In this document: in pieces, positions 1 through 10,586 of the stretch
How the letters are laid out: the number at the start of each line of letters is the position of its first letter
Numbering within the stretch: the first letter of the stretch is position 1
Source: Merluccius polli
Taxonomy: Eukaryota; Chordata; Actinopteri; Gadiformes; Merlucciidae
Assembly (NCBI GenBank): GCA_030340625.1
Contig: JAOPHQ010002883.1
Span: forward strand, 20,001-84,000
DNA length: 64,000 bases
Direction: 5' to 3'
Position numbers and translations under genes: made by a program
The notes under the pieces: generated by a model
What the model saw: the letters and a program-made list of their open reading frames with translations, nothing else
Databases searched by the model: none
Told to the model about the DNA's origin: nothing

Positions 1-176
1 ATTAATAGAGTCTCGAAGTCACACACTTACGCACAGCGCAGGCGGAGGCGTGTTTCATTTAACGTAACGTCAGTAACGCCGCATTTGAGTGGCGTTAATT
101 AACTTCCAGTGAACCAAATAGTTAGCGCAGTAATTACGGTTGCATGACAATGACGGCGGCAAAATATACGAGAAGC

Positions 177-668
177 ATCTCGCTGCGGCCTGCGGGAAGG
201 CGGGCGAGTCCATTCTGGGAAGAAGAAAAACACGTCTTTCTTGAAAATACTTGAACTAAATACGTCCTCTTGAACTAGCAGCTACTTATGTGTACAGCGA
301 AAACGGAGAGTTCTAAATACGATAACCCTAACCCTAACCTAACCCTAACCCTAACCTGACCCTAACCTTAACCTAACCCTAACCTTAACCTAACCCTAAC
401 CTAACCCTAACCCTAACCTTAACCTAACCCCACACACGCACGATCACAACACACCCCGGACTGACGACCGACGGTAGGGGGGGGGGGGGGGATTTCTGGG
501 AGATTGTACATGATTATATACATATATATATATATATTAACATATTAATATATTAATTAATATATTTACGATCGGGCGCAAGTAATCCCAGAATCCTAGA
601 ATGGACTCGCCCGTGATGTGGGCGGGGCGTGATGTCACGCCCCGCCTTCCCGCAGGCCGCAGCGAGAC
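177..668. repeat. inverted-repeat cassette around telomere-like repeats
   Basis: The left arm (177-220) starts ATCTCGCTGCGGCCTGCGGG and recurs inverted in the right arm (586-668). The right arm has an extra GC-rich insert containing a tight 12-bp hairpin, GGCGGGGCGTGA / TCACGCCCCGCC with a 2-nt loop. Between the arms are telomere-like repeats, a G run (477-491) and an AT tract. It could be a foldback mobile element; no target duplication was identified. Confidence 0.45.
323..430 (+). repeat. interstitial telomere-like repeat (CCCTAA)n, degenerate
   Basis: About 108 bp made of CCCTAA mixed with CCTAA and CCTTAA variants, in the orientation of the vertebrate C-strand. Unique-looking sequence on both sides and the adjacent gene show this is an internal block and not a chromosome end. 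Confidence 0.85.
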
Positions 669-2029
669 GTACTTGAAATATACACGTGTGAACAACAGGT
701 GAAGCTGCGAGCTGTGAAGGAAGCAGCTCACGTATATAAATTAGTAAAGTTAAATCTTAAATTGACTTTATGATTTTTAATGCAATACATTTTTACTTCA
801 CCGAAAATGGTTAGCGGTAATGTTCGCTAATGAAGTTTACTTTGGAAAATACGACACTTCAATATGTCGCTAATCCAATAAACTGCAAAGTGAGGTTGAC
901 TGACGACGCCCCTCCACAGACACTGCTGACGGCGGACTTTCCAGACCTTATGAGCGAGGCAATAAAACGAGCGAGGCGATATTTTATCATTTTTGGTTTT
1001 AACCAGACACCCCGGCTGAATGTGATGTGCAGCTCACCAGTACTCCTGATTGCGCTTGAGATTTAGGGTGATTTCCCACTTGGTCCCTCTCAGCCCTCCC
1101 AACAAACTCGTTTTTTTTTTTGCGCAACACAAAGAAGTCGGACCCTTCTGAATCAAACCGTACTCAGACCTCCTCGGGAGGCGGTCGAGTACGTTTCTCT
1201 TCGAGTCCGGTTCGCTTCAAGTCCACTGTTCTTCTCCTGCAACAACTGAACTCTCACACGACTCTCGAGATCTCAGAGTGAGACTTCTACTTGAGTGAGA
1301 CTTGGTTAGACGCAATTACAAACAGACCGGATCGAGCCAAAGGTGAAGACAAAGGTTTTATTTCTCTGTAGGGATCCTTTCCATGATGTTGTCAGACACT
1401 TATAATAATAATCTGAGCCTGTCAGTGGCACAACAAGCGCTTTTAGAGGACGTACGTTGACTATCTCTGTGGGCTAATTTAACAACAGAAAGGCAAGTAG
1501 AGCAGCAGCCATCTTGTTCCAAGTGAAAACTACCCATAATTCAAAGCAGCAAAGGTCTAAACTCCAGAGGAACTCGTGTGAACAGAAAGAGGACTGAGGC
1601 CCCATCAGAGCTGAAGTGGACCAGAAAGAGAATCGAGTCCTCTTTCAAATGCACTGACAATGTGAACGCAAAAAAGAACCGAGTCCCTTTTCTGTTGGTC
1701 CGCTTTCTGGTCCACTTTAAGAGGACTGAGTTTTAGTTTGTTTAAAAAGGACTCGCTTTTAACACCCTTAATTGGACGTAACAAATCCTTTTCCATCCTC
1801 AGAACCCTTTCTCTCTAATGGCAGAAGGGGAACGGGGGAGTCATTATCAAGAGGGCTGACGTGTGGAGAGTAAGCTGTGAAACGACACCTATCATCACTT
1901 TAAATGGTCCGTGCCTCCTGCTGCATGCTGATTGGCTGATGGAAGAGCAGGCTCTTTATCCAAAGCATGATCCAGAGGCTAGGGGATAACGAACAATGAA
2001 TAATGAACAGGACAAGACTCACTCACTCA

Positions 2030-2058
2030 CTCACACACACACACATACACACCACGCA

Positions 2059-2123
<65 letters not shown>
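2030..2123. repeat. (AC)n microsatellite
   Basis: AC dinucleotides are nearly uninterrupted over about 94 nt. Further AC/GT arrays in the window include 4910-4962, 6395-6424, 12220-12264, 12540-12582, 18800-18890, 27970-28015, 30910-30973 and 63699-63727. Confidence 0.95.
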
Positions 2124-2125
<2 letters not shown>

Positions 2126-2559
2126 GACGAAGCCAGTCTAACTCTAACTCTCTATAGGGAACTGCAATGGACTGGTGGAGACATGGGCTGCTGCTACACA
2201 CACACACACTCACACACACACCTTTTATAGATGCGCTTAACATACTGAATTAGACCATAATTAAAAACGACACAGATGGAATCACATTAACACATTGAAT
2301 ATATACACCATCCATAATCCTCCCAGTCATATTTAACTGGTGAATGCGAATGTGAATCCAAATCTCTCTCTCTCTCTCTCTGAATCAAGAGGTACAGACA
2401 CAGCATCATAAATGGGAGAACCTGATCCTACAGAACAACAGCAGGTGAACAGTGAGCAGGTGAGCATTGTCTAATGCATGTTTAATGTGAACGCCATGCG
2501 GTGTCCTAATTGATCCAAAGCTGGACAAAACAAAAGCCAGGAGGTAAGAAGGGTCTGCT

Positions 2560-2785
2560 GGTAGGTTAGCTGGTAGGATTTGACTCCAACTCCACTGTGG
2601 ACATTTTGGGGTGAGAGAGCACATGGGATACATTGGAGCCCAGCCCAGAGGTTGTGGGTTTGATCCCCAATGTCCACAGCACACCGAGCAAGATGCCTAG
2701 CTCCTCTAACTGTTCCTTTAATGGCAACGTATCTGTACTCAGTGTAAGTCGCTTCGGATAAGTGTCTCCTAAATCATTAAATATT
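2560..2785 (+). mobile_element. degenerate tRNA-derived SINE
   Basis: A B-box-like GGTTTGATCCCC at about 2656 is followed by a tail with GTAAGTCGCTTCGGATAAG and TCCTAAAT, the LINE-like 3' tail shared by many fish SINEs. The A box is poorly kept. It is probably related to the SINE at 56828-56975. Confidence 0.55.
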
Positions 2786-4110
2786 GAATCCTGTTATCTC
2801 AGAGTAGAGGATAGTCTGTGATGATGATCATTTAAATCATGAATGTATAAACCCTTCTCAGTCACAAACCAAACCAAGAAAAAGTACCAGACAGAATCTT
2901 TTAAATCGTGCTTTCGCTGTTTATGGTGCCTGCAGGAGGACTCATGTTTAATCCAATCATTTAACTGGAATACAATCAGAGTTGACAAAATGCGGTCGGG
3001 CACATTTTCGCCCTGCAAACAAGGTTGGCTCCAGTCAGCTCACTGAGAATTAGTGGTGGAAAAACAGATCTTTAGGCCACGTCTAATGCTAGCGGATAAA
3101 AGCTTGTTGAAAGAAGTTATCTTCCTTTTTTATTTGTGACGGCGACTCAACGCTACGTTGGCTCGGGCATCACAAGACACGGACACGGCAAAGCTGCAAA
3201 ATACGTTTCTTCATTTAATAGTTTCCACATTAAAAACACATACTCAATGTTTCATCACAAGATGAGAAAACTCCTCTGCATTAATAACCGAAGCAAAAAA
3301 AAAAAATACAAGAAATAAATAAGAAATGAAAGCTAAGACTCAAGACTCCCAGGAAAGGAGAAACAGCCAATGTGATAACTGACAAAAAGCCAGGAGTTCA
3401 TTAGTGCTTCCTCCGTCTGGTCGAGGTGAACTAAGGGTTTCGTCTGAAAGAAAACACAAAAAGCTGACTCATTCACCTGTAATGTAGAGACCATGCTAAA
3501 ATAATCATGGAGTACATGAATAAAGCAAAATCCTCGTTCAACCCTACTGTAAGGCCAAACATTTCCTTAAAATTAGCTTAAGGTTGTGAATTCCACACAG
3601 ATACCGGTGTGTCTGGTGTGAAATCAGCAGGATTACGCTGTCAACAAAACAAATAACAAAAATTGGATATTTAAAAAGTCATTCAGCCTTTGCAGTGCCT
3701 TTGTAGCCAGCCATCTTGAAAACACCATAACTGTGGTCACATAATTTAAATTTGTACAATGTTGTTACATGGATAATGACGTCATCGTGCCACCCTAGGG
3801 TGAAGGTGAAGCCTGTGTTGAGGCACGGTGACCTGGCGCCTCACCACCACAGTTGTGTTCGCTTTATTCCCATTTAGAGATTGTAGGATTTTATAAAAAG
3901 TTTAAAAAGGCTTTTCCACTGCGGCCATTTCTTTTGTCAAAACGTATTTGTAACTATCTTATACCTTCAGCCATCGGTTTTATTCCTCTTCAACATGACA
4001 GCAGGCTGCTGAACGCTCCCTGCAGGAGGAGCTTGCGTGTCATGTGACATGTCACACGACATGCGTGGGTCACATGGGACGTGACCTACTCTTGGTAGAG
4101 AACCCGCTTT

Positions 4111-4116
4111 TTTATT
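4111..4116 (-). promoter_or_regulatory. candidate asic2 poly(A) signal (AATAAA)
   Basis: TTTATT on the plus strand reads AATAAA in the gene's direction and would give a 3' UTR of about 1.15 kb. The tract 4389-4431 reads as overlapping ATTTA pentamers in the same sense, which would be an AU-rich element if transcribed. Another AATAAA lies at 3863-3868. With no transcript data the true 3' end is open. Confidence 0.25.
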
Positions 4117-4589
4117 TGTATTTTAATAAAAGCACAACACTGATATTTACACGATAATACAGCAGACTGTGTATCCTTAATCCGCAAACAAACAAAAAAA
4201 CAGTGGTTGTATGTCGTCGGCAACTGTGTGGAGCGGGGAATCTCATATATTCTCGAAACTTAAATCAAAAAACTGCGACCGTTTCTTTCCACGCACCATT
4301 TTACTGCACTAATTGGTTTGGTTTTCCAAAATAAACAAACAAGGACAAACATGTCAGCAGTTAACCACCGACATTAGTAACGCAAAAACAGAAATAAATA
4401 AGTCAACCGAATAAATAAATAAATAAATAATGTCCCGTCTGTACATTCTGAACTCATTGGGGCCCGGTCACCGCTGGCCTCCGCTGGGAAAACACTGCAG
4501 ATGGTTGCACATGTATGTTTCAAAACATGTACATTGGAAACACATGTATGGTAAAAGCAACAGTGCAGTCCAGTCAGCAATCAGCATCA

Positions 4590-4592
<3 letters not shown>

Positions 4593-4660
<68 letters not shown>
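4593..4660. repeat. (AG)n microsatellite
   Basis: AG repeat of about 68 nt with one AAC interruption. It may lie in the asic2 3' UTR, where it would be CU-rich in the mRNA. Confidence 0.9.
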
Positions 4661-4664
<4 letters not shown>

Positions 4665-5160
4665 CTGTAGATAAAAACACAGAGAGAGTGCATCTTGAAG
4701 AGGCCGACACATGCAGGTTTGGACGCTACAAAACCGTTATGGTACAGTCCATTTGGCAGTGAGGGACTTGCATGACAGCCGTTGTGTTTGTATTCATTTG
4801 TTTTGTGTTTCATTTGATTTTTTTTTAGAGGGATGAGACGCTCCCCTGCCAAGGACAGCCCCACAGGCTGAGTCTGTTTTTCAGTCCGTCTGTCTCTGTT
4901 TTTTTGTCAGCGTGTGTGTGTGTGTGTGCGCGCACGTGCGTGTGTGTGTGTATGTGTGTGCAGCAGAGTCACACATTCATTCTCTCCGGGACCCAGGAGA
5001 GGAAGAGGAGGATGCTTCCTCAGCTCTGCCCTGGAGGAAGAGAGGAGTGCATGTTCTGGATTGTTCTGGCCGCAGCAATGTCCCGAGACTAAAACCTGCC
5101 CCGTCCTCTCTCCTCCTCCTCCTCTGCCCCCATCTTCTGTTACGTCTGCTGGTGGAAAAA

Positions 5161-5263
5161 GCCCCCCCCCCCCTCGCCCTCTGGCTCTAGTTAGGTGCAG
5201 TGAGTTCTGTCTCCACCGCCTCCTCCACCACCCTACCCCCCCCCCCCCCCCCCTCTCCTCCCC
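5161..5263 (-). other. asic2: asic2 3' UTR start with G-quadruplex-prone runs
   Basis: Read in mRNA sense, the sequence after the TGA is GGGGAGGAGA, then 18 consecutive G (plus-strand C run at 5236-5253), then GTGG-type runs and another G tract near 5162-5173. Such runs can fold as RNA G-quadruplexes; whether they do here is inference. Long homopolymers are also assembly-error prone. Confidence 0.6.
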
Positions 5264-5365
5264 TCAGCAGGCGATTTCCTCCAGGGTGGCCAGGGTGGTC
5301 TGCAGGGGCACACTCACTGTGTGGCTGATGGACTCGGAGTGGTTCGGCACCGGGTCACAGGAAGT
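5264..5365 (-). CDS. asic2: asic2 exon 10 (C-terminal tail, PDZ ligand, stop)
   Basis: The exon is 102 nt including TGA at 5264-5266 and encodes TSCDPVPNHSESISHTVS then VPLQTTLATLEEIAC (window residues 295-327). The end EEIAC is the C-terminal ligand by which mammalian ASIC2 binds the PDZ protein PICK1 (known of the family). The acceptor CCCCCCCCCAAG is extremely C-rich. The stop is followed after 10 nt by an 18-G run in the mRNA sense. Confidence 0.96.
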   Translation of the reverse strand, partial: TSCDPVPNHSESISHTVSVPLQTTLATLEEIAC

Positions 5366-6080
5366 CTTGGGGGGGGGAGGGAGACAGAGAGGATGCTGGG
5401 TCAGATCCTTTTAGCAGCGAGACATGCAGTTTCTCCAAATATGGTTGGAGACTCTTGTTGAGTTTACTAGGTTAAAGGTGCTGTAAGTAGGATTTAAGAG
5501 CTATAATTTGAGTGCCATTTGTTAGAAATGGCAAAGCTGTCCGTCTGTGAATAGTGATTGAAATGCGCTGTGAGAATATTGTTTCAAGTTGACTGCGCCT
5601 TTCTTCCATGATTGGTTGGCATCTGGGTGGCATCTTGTCTGTCAATCACAGGTGCATGAAATGCAACACTTGTCATTGGCGGAGAAACAAGCAAAATCGT
5701 GCTCTCTTTTGCTCTTTTCTGCTCTGTCTCTTAACAACTCTCGTATCTTACCTACAGCAGCTTCAACCCCCCCTTCACTCAATGCCTGCATTAAACAATT
5801 GTAACACTAACAATAATAAAACTACCGGTGTGGTCAGGCATTAACAAGTCATTCACACACCCACACAAACCACTCATGTTACACCTGGCCACACCTGAAA
5901 TTAAACCAAAAGCAAGTTGTAATTCCTGAAAATATTATAATTAATGAATATAATAAGTTATATTTTTCTCTCTCCAGAATTGCTGAACAGTGAAAGTGGT
6001 TCAGAAAAGTGTGTTTAGAAAAGAGAGAGAGAGAGAGAGAGAGAGAGATTAACAGAGAGAGAGAGAGAGAGTCGTCTCAC
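5366..6080 (-). other. asic2 intron 9
   Basis: 715 bp. It contains TTAAAGGTGCTGTAAGTAGG at 5472-5491, resembling the terminus of a common fish TTAA-type MITE (other end not found), and AG repeats at 6022-6070 next to the exon 9 donor. Confidence 0.7.
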
Positions 6081-6149
6081 CACATCTTCCGCATGACTCT
6101 CGTCCTCCTCATCGCTGCCCAGCAGGTCCAGGAGCCTGTCTTTCAGCAC
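6081..6149 (-). CDS. asic2: asic2 exon 9 (proximal cytosolic C-terminus)
   Basis: The exon is 69 nt, phase 0 at both ends, encoding VLKDRLLDLLG then SDEEDESHAEDV (window residues 272-294). It aligns with the mammalian ASIC2 tail (LLDLLGKEE..GSH) and not with ASIC1, which has a basic tail here. The acceptor GCTCAG lies just after a CA run. The donor GTG|GTGAGA runs into a CT repeat. The acidic DEED cluster is cytosolic. It was found by similarity because it is too short to stand out as an ORF. Confidence 0.93.
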
Positions 6150-6392
6150 CTGAGCGGAGCACAGGAGGTGTGTGTGTGTGTGTGTGTGCTTGTTAGTAGT
6201 GTGAGTGCATGTGAGATGTCCATCAAAGTGCCCTCATTAACCATGAGCATTAACCACCAGTCATTAATTAGCAGCGGTGAGGTTGGGACTCATTTTACTG
6301 CAGGTTCAGCTCTAATCGCAGTACTAAAAAAAAATACCCCCACAACAGTGGAAGTCATAAAACTCTACCTCTACCCCCGCCCCCCCCCCCCC

Positions 6393-6428
<36 letters not shown>

Positions 6429-6875
6429 TTAGGTGTGATTGCAATAACCCTAGGGAACATGACAACTGTGTTTGGCGAAGAAAGTAAAAAAAAAATCAAA
6501 ACTGTACAATAAGTACTACGCTTGAAGGGACAGTGTAGCCATGGTAACGGTAAAGTGGAAACCACTCAATAGTGGCTGTCAATCATTGGCCAGGCTTTGA
6601 GGGGAAAATCATGTCCCTTTAATTATAACCCCATTGTCTAGGCTGTCAGTTCCCTGACAATTTTAACGGTCCCTTGCTGAAAAGGAATGCTAAATTAAAC
6701 AAAAAACTGTCGGGGCGCAAAGTGAAAGTGAACTGGCCCGGGGAAGATTGATGCCGCTTGTGTTCGGCATGTGCGCATGCGCGGGCACCTGGCATTTGCT
6801 TGTGTCTCGCAATCAAATGGATTTCCCTGCGGTGTGAGGCTTGTGACATGTGTTTGGGAAAAGGGCATATAGAGG

Positions 6876-6929
<54 letters not shown>

Positions 6930-6952
6930 GGAGTGTGCGTTGAAGCACTGAC
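6150..6952 (-). other. asic2 intron 8
   Basis: 803 bp, unusually rich in simple repeats: GT at 6169-6189 beside the exon 9 acceptor, a C run plus CA at 6380-6424, and GT at 6878-6926 beside the exon 8 donor. No mobile element was recognised with confidence. Confidence 0.75.
6878..6926. repeat. (GT)n tract next to the exon 8 splice donor
   Basis: A 49-nt GT run is CA in the transcript and begins about 26 nt after the exon 8 donor. Intronic CA repeats near donors can bind hnRNP L (known); an effect here is inference. Confidence 0.9.
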
Positions 6953-7032
6953 CTCGTAAGCGTAATCGAAGAGCTCCAGGATTGTGAGAATGCTGGCACC
7001 AATAAACAGCCCCATCTGACCGCCGATGTCCC
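6953..7032 (-). CDS. asic2: asic2 exon 8 (TM2 pore helix, GAS selectivity filter)
   Basis: The exon is 80 nt and encodes DIGGQMGLFIGASILTIL then ELFDYAYE (window residues 246-271). This is the TM2 pore: GAS at 256-258 is the selectivity filter shared by ENaC/DEG channels, and the preceding Gly245 is the DEG position. The acceptor is CCATCAG. The donor GAG|GTCAGT has C at intron position 3, and a 49-nt CA run (sense strand) starts about 26 nt beyond it. The end is phase 0. Confidence 0.97.
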
Positions 7033-7121
7033 CTGATGGAAATAACAACAGAATGTTGTTGAAAAACGGCTGTCGATAAAGCTAAGGACATTGAAGATGA
7101 GGAATGAAACGTAAAAAAAAA

Positions 7122-9392
7122 GAATCAAGGATCAAGGATATCTTTATTATCACCGAGGGGCAATTATTTGCACAGCATTAAACCATCAAACACATAAATC
7201 AATATAAATAAAATACAATATAAAAATCACATTGCACTATTTAAAAGGCCAATGGCAGCAGAGACAAATTAGTTTTTTAGTCAATTGGTCCAACACCTTG
7301 GCAAATTGTATCTGCAGCCAGACGGAAACAACGTGAACTCCCTGGACGGTGAGTGGCTAGGACCAGGCAGGATTGACTGGGCCTTCTTCAAAGTCCTAAC
7401 CATGTGCCAATAAAGGAGGTCATTCAAGGGTCATGCCTGCAATTTTGCTGCACACTTTGTCAATACCCTGTAATCTATTTCTATGTTTGAGGGTATGTGG
7501 CCTGTACCAGCTGACAAAGGAGAATTAGGACTGATTGGATAAAACAAGAATAAAACATTTTCATGAAAGCCTTGTCAACATTAAATCTTCAAAATTACGA
7601 TAAACGTTCATGATGCTGATGGGCTTCCCTACGCACAGCATCCACCTGAAACTCAACGGTCAGCTTGTCAACAATAACAAGATATTTGTACTGCTGCACA
7701 AACTCAACAGCCTGATCATTAATCACCACATGAGAGATAACCGTAGGATTCTTTCTAAAAATATATTGTCCAAGAAGGACGACTTGCACCAGTCTGTGAA
7801 TTCCGCCACTACAGGGCCGTGGTCAGGGTCATCACTGCTGAGAAGAGACGCGATGACAGAATCGTCGGTGAACTTAATGATACGACGCCTCACGTATTGG
7901 CTTTGGCATGCCTTAGTGTACAAGACATAAATTAAAGGAGGCAAAAAAAGATCTGGTGGAGGAAAAAAGAACATGATAAAACACCATTAACCTTCACACG
8001 TCGCGACCTTTCAGTTTGGAAATACATCAGCCAGCATATCAGGCCAGGATCAATGTTGTGGATGCTCACCAACCTCCTTGCTAAAATGTGAGTCTGGATA
8101 CAATTAAAAGCTGAGGAGAAATCAATATTAACTAAATGCACTAAAGTCTTGTTGCATCGTCAACCCCCCCGCCCTGTAAGCAAATTGGAGCAGGTCCAAA
8201 CCTGCTTGAACTGTGTTCAGGAGCCCATCCTTCACAATCTTCTAAAATGACTTCATAATAAGAGAGGTAAGCGCCACAGACCTGTAGTCGTTAAGTCGCT
8301 TTGGAGATGTATTTTTTGGCACAGGTACAATGATGGAATCTTTCCAAAGACAAGGAACCCTATGGAGTTGGAGTGACAACGTGAAGATAAAACAGAATAT
8401 ATCGGCCAGCTGTTCAGCACAGTTCTTAAGTATACGACCTCCAATGCCATCAGAGCCGGGACTTTTCCCTTCCTTTAAACCCTGGGAACATTTCAGGAAC
8501 GTTGAAAGTCTTGCCCCTATCAACATGCACACTGTTCTGCTCAGGAACAGTGGTTTTGAAGACTGACAGCTACTCACTAAAATCATGGACATTAAAATGA
8601 TTATAAAAAGTATTGTCAAGGTCAGGCTTGCCATTAAAGGAAATTGGACACTCCTTGGAATGCATCCCCATCATGGACTTCACACCCTCCCATGCAGGGC
8701 ATGAAGGGAAGCTTAAGTTCCTTTTTAACTTGTTTCTGTAGTTCCTTGTACCATGACATATCCCCTTGCTTAAGACTGATATTTCACTGGTTAATTGCGT
8801 TTTTGACAGATTTGGAGACCCATGGTTTGTGGTTTGGATAAATGGAAATGTATTTTTGGGGGATAACTTACGGAGTAATTTACCCGTCACTGTGGAGTCT
8901 CTGGCGAAAATGTGGCGAAATGGTACTCCGAAACCTTCGATTTCCAGATCTGAATGAGAGTTTTGTTCTTTGAGCCATGTTTCCGTGAAAGCAAGAAGAT
9001 AAGTGTTGTTATACTCCGTCACACACTTGGCATTTGCCTGAAGCTCGTCAACTTTATTGTGGAGTGACTGAACATTGGCAAGGATGACTGTGGGAAGGGG
9101 TATCCAACAGTGGCCCTGTCTCTTGAGCCTTATCCTCACACCTGTGCAGCTTGAATGCCCAGCTCCGGTTCCCCACAGAAGGATCCGGCCGGATGATCTC
9201 CGCAGGAAGAACTGCCAAGGGACCTACGATGCCCACACCGGAGTTGGGCAATAGCAGTAGAAACTCACGGTCATACTGGAGATGCTCCCGGTACTCACAC
9301 AATCCACACAAAAAGTGGTATAAAAGCGCCAAAAGGAGTAAAAAGCTTGTCAACCTGAGTTGAGTCATCGTTGTTGCTTCTGTCACATGCAT
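7122..9392 (-). pseudogene. dead CR1/L2/Rex-like LINE retrotransposon
   Basis: Read on the minus strand, fragments appear in LINE ORF2 order. An endonuclease start (ILANVQSLHNKVDELQA, ETWL) lies at about 9139-8950. The reverse transcriptase blocks follow: SPGSDGIGGRILKNCAEQLA and YRSVALTSLIMKSF (8634-8242), IDFSSAFNCIQ (8141-7932), FTDDSVIASL with the catalytic DD (7974-7723), and a thumb-like YKYL block (7789-7595). The 3' end has CCCCTCGGTGATAATAAAG and a CTTGATC-type tail at 7122. Frameshifts separate all blocks, and the endonuclease jumps from GFGVPF straight to the linker, so most of that domain is deleted. It lies in intron 7, in the same orientation as asic2. Confidence 0.88.
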
Positions 9393-9539
9393 ATCAGTTA
9401 AAAAATAGGTAAGTAGTGATGATAAAATCAGTCAAACCGGTAGTTTATCTGTGATTCATTCATCTGAATAGATGAATAATGATGATAGAGGAGGGAAAGA
9501 GGTGAGAAAGGAAAGAAAGAAATAGAGAAATGAGATAGG

Positions 9540-9985
9540 TAGGGGTTGGAGGTGAAAAGTAGGGTGGAGGTGAGAGGTAGAGGTGAGAGGTGGGGGTGGA
9601 GGTGGGAGGTAAAGGTGGGGGTGGAGGTGAGAGGTAGAGTTGGGGTGGAGGTGATACGTGGAGGTTGGAGGTAAAGGTGGGGGTGGAGGTGAGAGGTGGA
9701 GTGGAACTGAATAGAGGTGAGAAGTGGTTGACGGAGGTGGATATGAGAGGTGGAGTTGGAAATGAAAGGTAGAGGTGAGAGGTGGAGGTAGGATGTGAGG
9801 TGATGGTGGGAGGTGGAGGTGAGAAGTGGTTGATGGAGGTGGATATTAGAGGTGGAGTTGGAAATGAGAGGTGGAGGTGGGATGTGAGGGGGTGGTGGGA
9901 GGTGGAGGTGAGAAGTGCTTGATGGAGGTGGATATGAGAGGTGGAGTTGGAAATGAGAGGTGGAGGTGGTGAGAGGTGGAGGTGG
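9540..9985. repeat. GGTGGA-type minisatellite with higher-order units
   Basis: Purine-rich GAGGTG/GGTGGA words form an array. Its right half has three higher-order copies of about 90-105 bp, each with GAGAAGTGSTTGAYGGAGG then GGATATKAGAGG. In asic2 sense it is a long CCACCTCCACCTC tract beginning 29 nt after the exon 7 donor. Confidence 0.85.
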
Positions 9986-10013
9986 GGGGTTTGGGGCGAT
10001 GGGATTAACCAAC

Positions 10014-10105
10014 CTAGTAAGCCTGCGACCTCGTAAGCCTTCTTCTGTTCGATGGTCTCGTAGTTCAGCGCCTCGAAGAACACGTCCAACACCAAGATGT
10101 TGTCC
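10014..10105 (-). CDS. asic2: asic2 exon 7 (wrist, pre-TM2)
   Basis: The exon is 92 nt; one base completes Thr214, then DNILVLDVFFEALNYETIEQ and KKAYEVAGLL (window residues 215-244), then one base. LNYETIEQKKAYE is the invariant segment linking the extracellular domain to TM2. The acceptor is CTCCCTCAG. The donor CTAG|GTTGGT departs from consensus at intron positions 3-5. Codon 245, the degenerin-site Gly, is split over this intron. A (GGTGGA)-type minisatellite begins 29 nt into the intron. Confidence 0.95.
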
Positions 10106-10586
10106 CTGAGGGAGCCCACACACAGTGTCGTGATTCAAGCTGCATTCTGCTTAGATTACTCCTATTTTGTTTTAGTGTTCATATGTTTACAGGAGACTCT
10201 GCTATATCTACTAAATCATATAATAATTATGGTTATGGTAGTCATGGTTGTGATAATAATCATAACATTTTCTATTATTTATATTCATATTATGCCATGG
10301 CCCGGGTGAATACTCGATTCTGATTGACTGGAGAGGTGTTGATTATTTTTCGATAACATGCACGGCTATGACGTGATCGTAACATAAGCAATCTACACCG
10401 TTTTAAAAATGAATGCGCTAAACGAAAAGTTAGTAACTGTCAACTTGGACTGGACTCGGATGGGACTACGCTTAGAAAGCTTCCTAAATCGTTACTAAGA
10501 TCGACTCTATTTACAGGGGTAATAAGGTAACGTTGCCAGGTTGTTACTAAGGTTGTCTGTATTTACTGGAGTAATAAGGTAACGTC

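Larger units (their letters stand above)
1..4110. other. downstream flank of asic2, no supported gene
   Basis: The flank holds an inverted-repeat cassette with telomere-like repeats (177-668), a 94-nt AC array (2030-2123), a degenerate SINE (2560-2785) and a stretch with internally repeated, partly inverted GAGGACT/GAGTCC motifs (about 1170-1790), probably an unclassified mobile-element relic. A 78-codon ORF at 830-1066 shows no recognisable domain. The rest is AT-rich and unremarkable. Confidence 0.5.
7033..10013 (-). other. asic2 intron 7
   Basis: 2981 bp, almost filled by the dead LINE (7122-9392) and the minisatellite at 9540-9985. Confidence 0.9.

Noticed and set aside
323..430. Chromosome end
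   Set aside because: Repeats are short, degenerate, and flanked by ordinary sequence on both sides.
830..1066. 78-codon ORF MKFTLENTTLQYVANPINCK...
   Set aside because: Hydrophilic and protein-like, but no family recognised and no supporting exon signals; possibly a mobile-element relic, not annotated as a gene.
9428..10138. 236-codon minus-strand ORF rich in Pro, Ser, Thr and His
   Set aside because: It is the translated minisatellite at 9540-9985 plus, in another frame, exon 7 of asic2.
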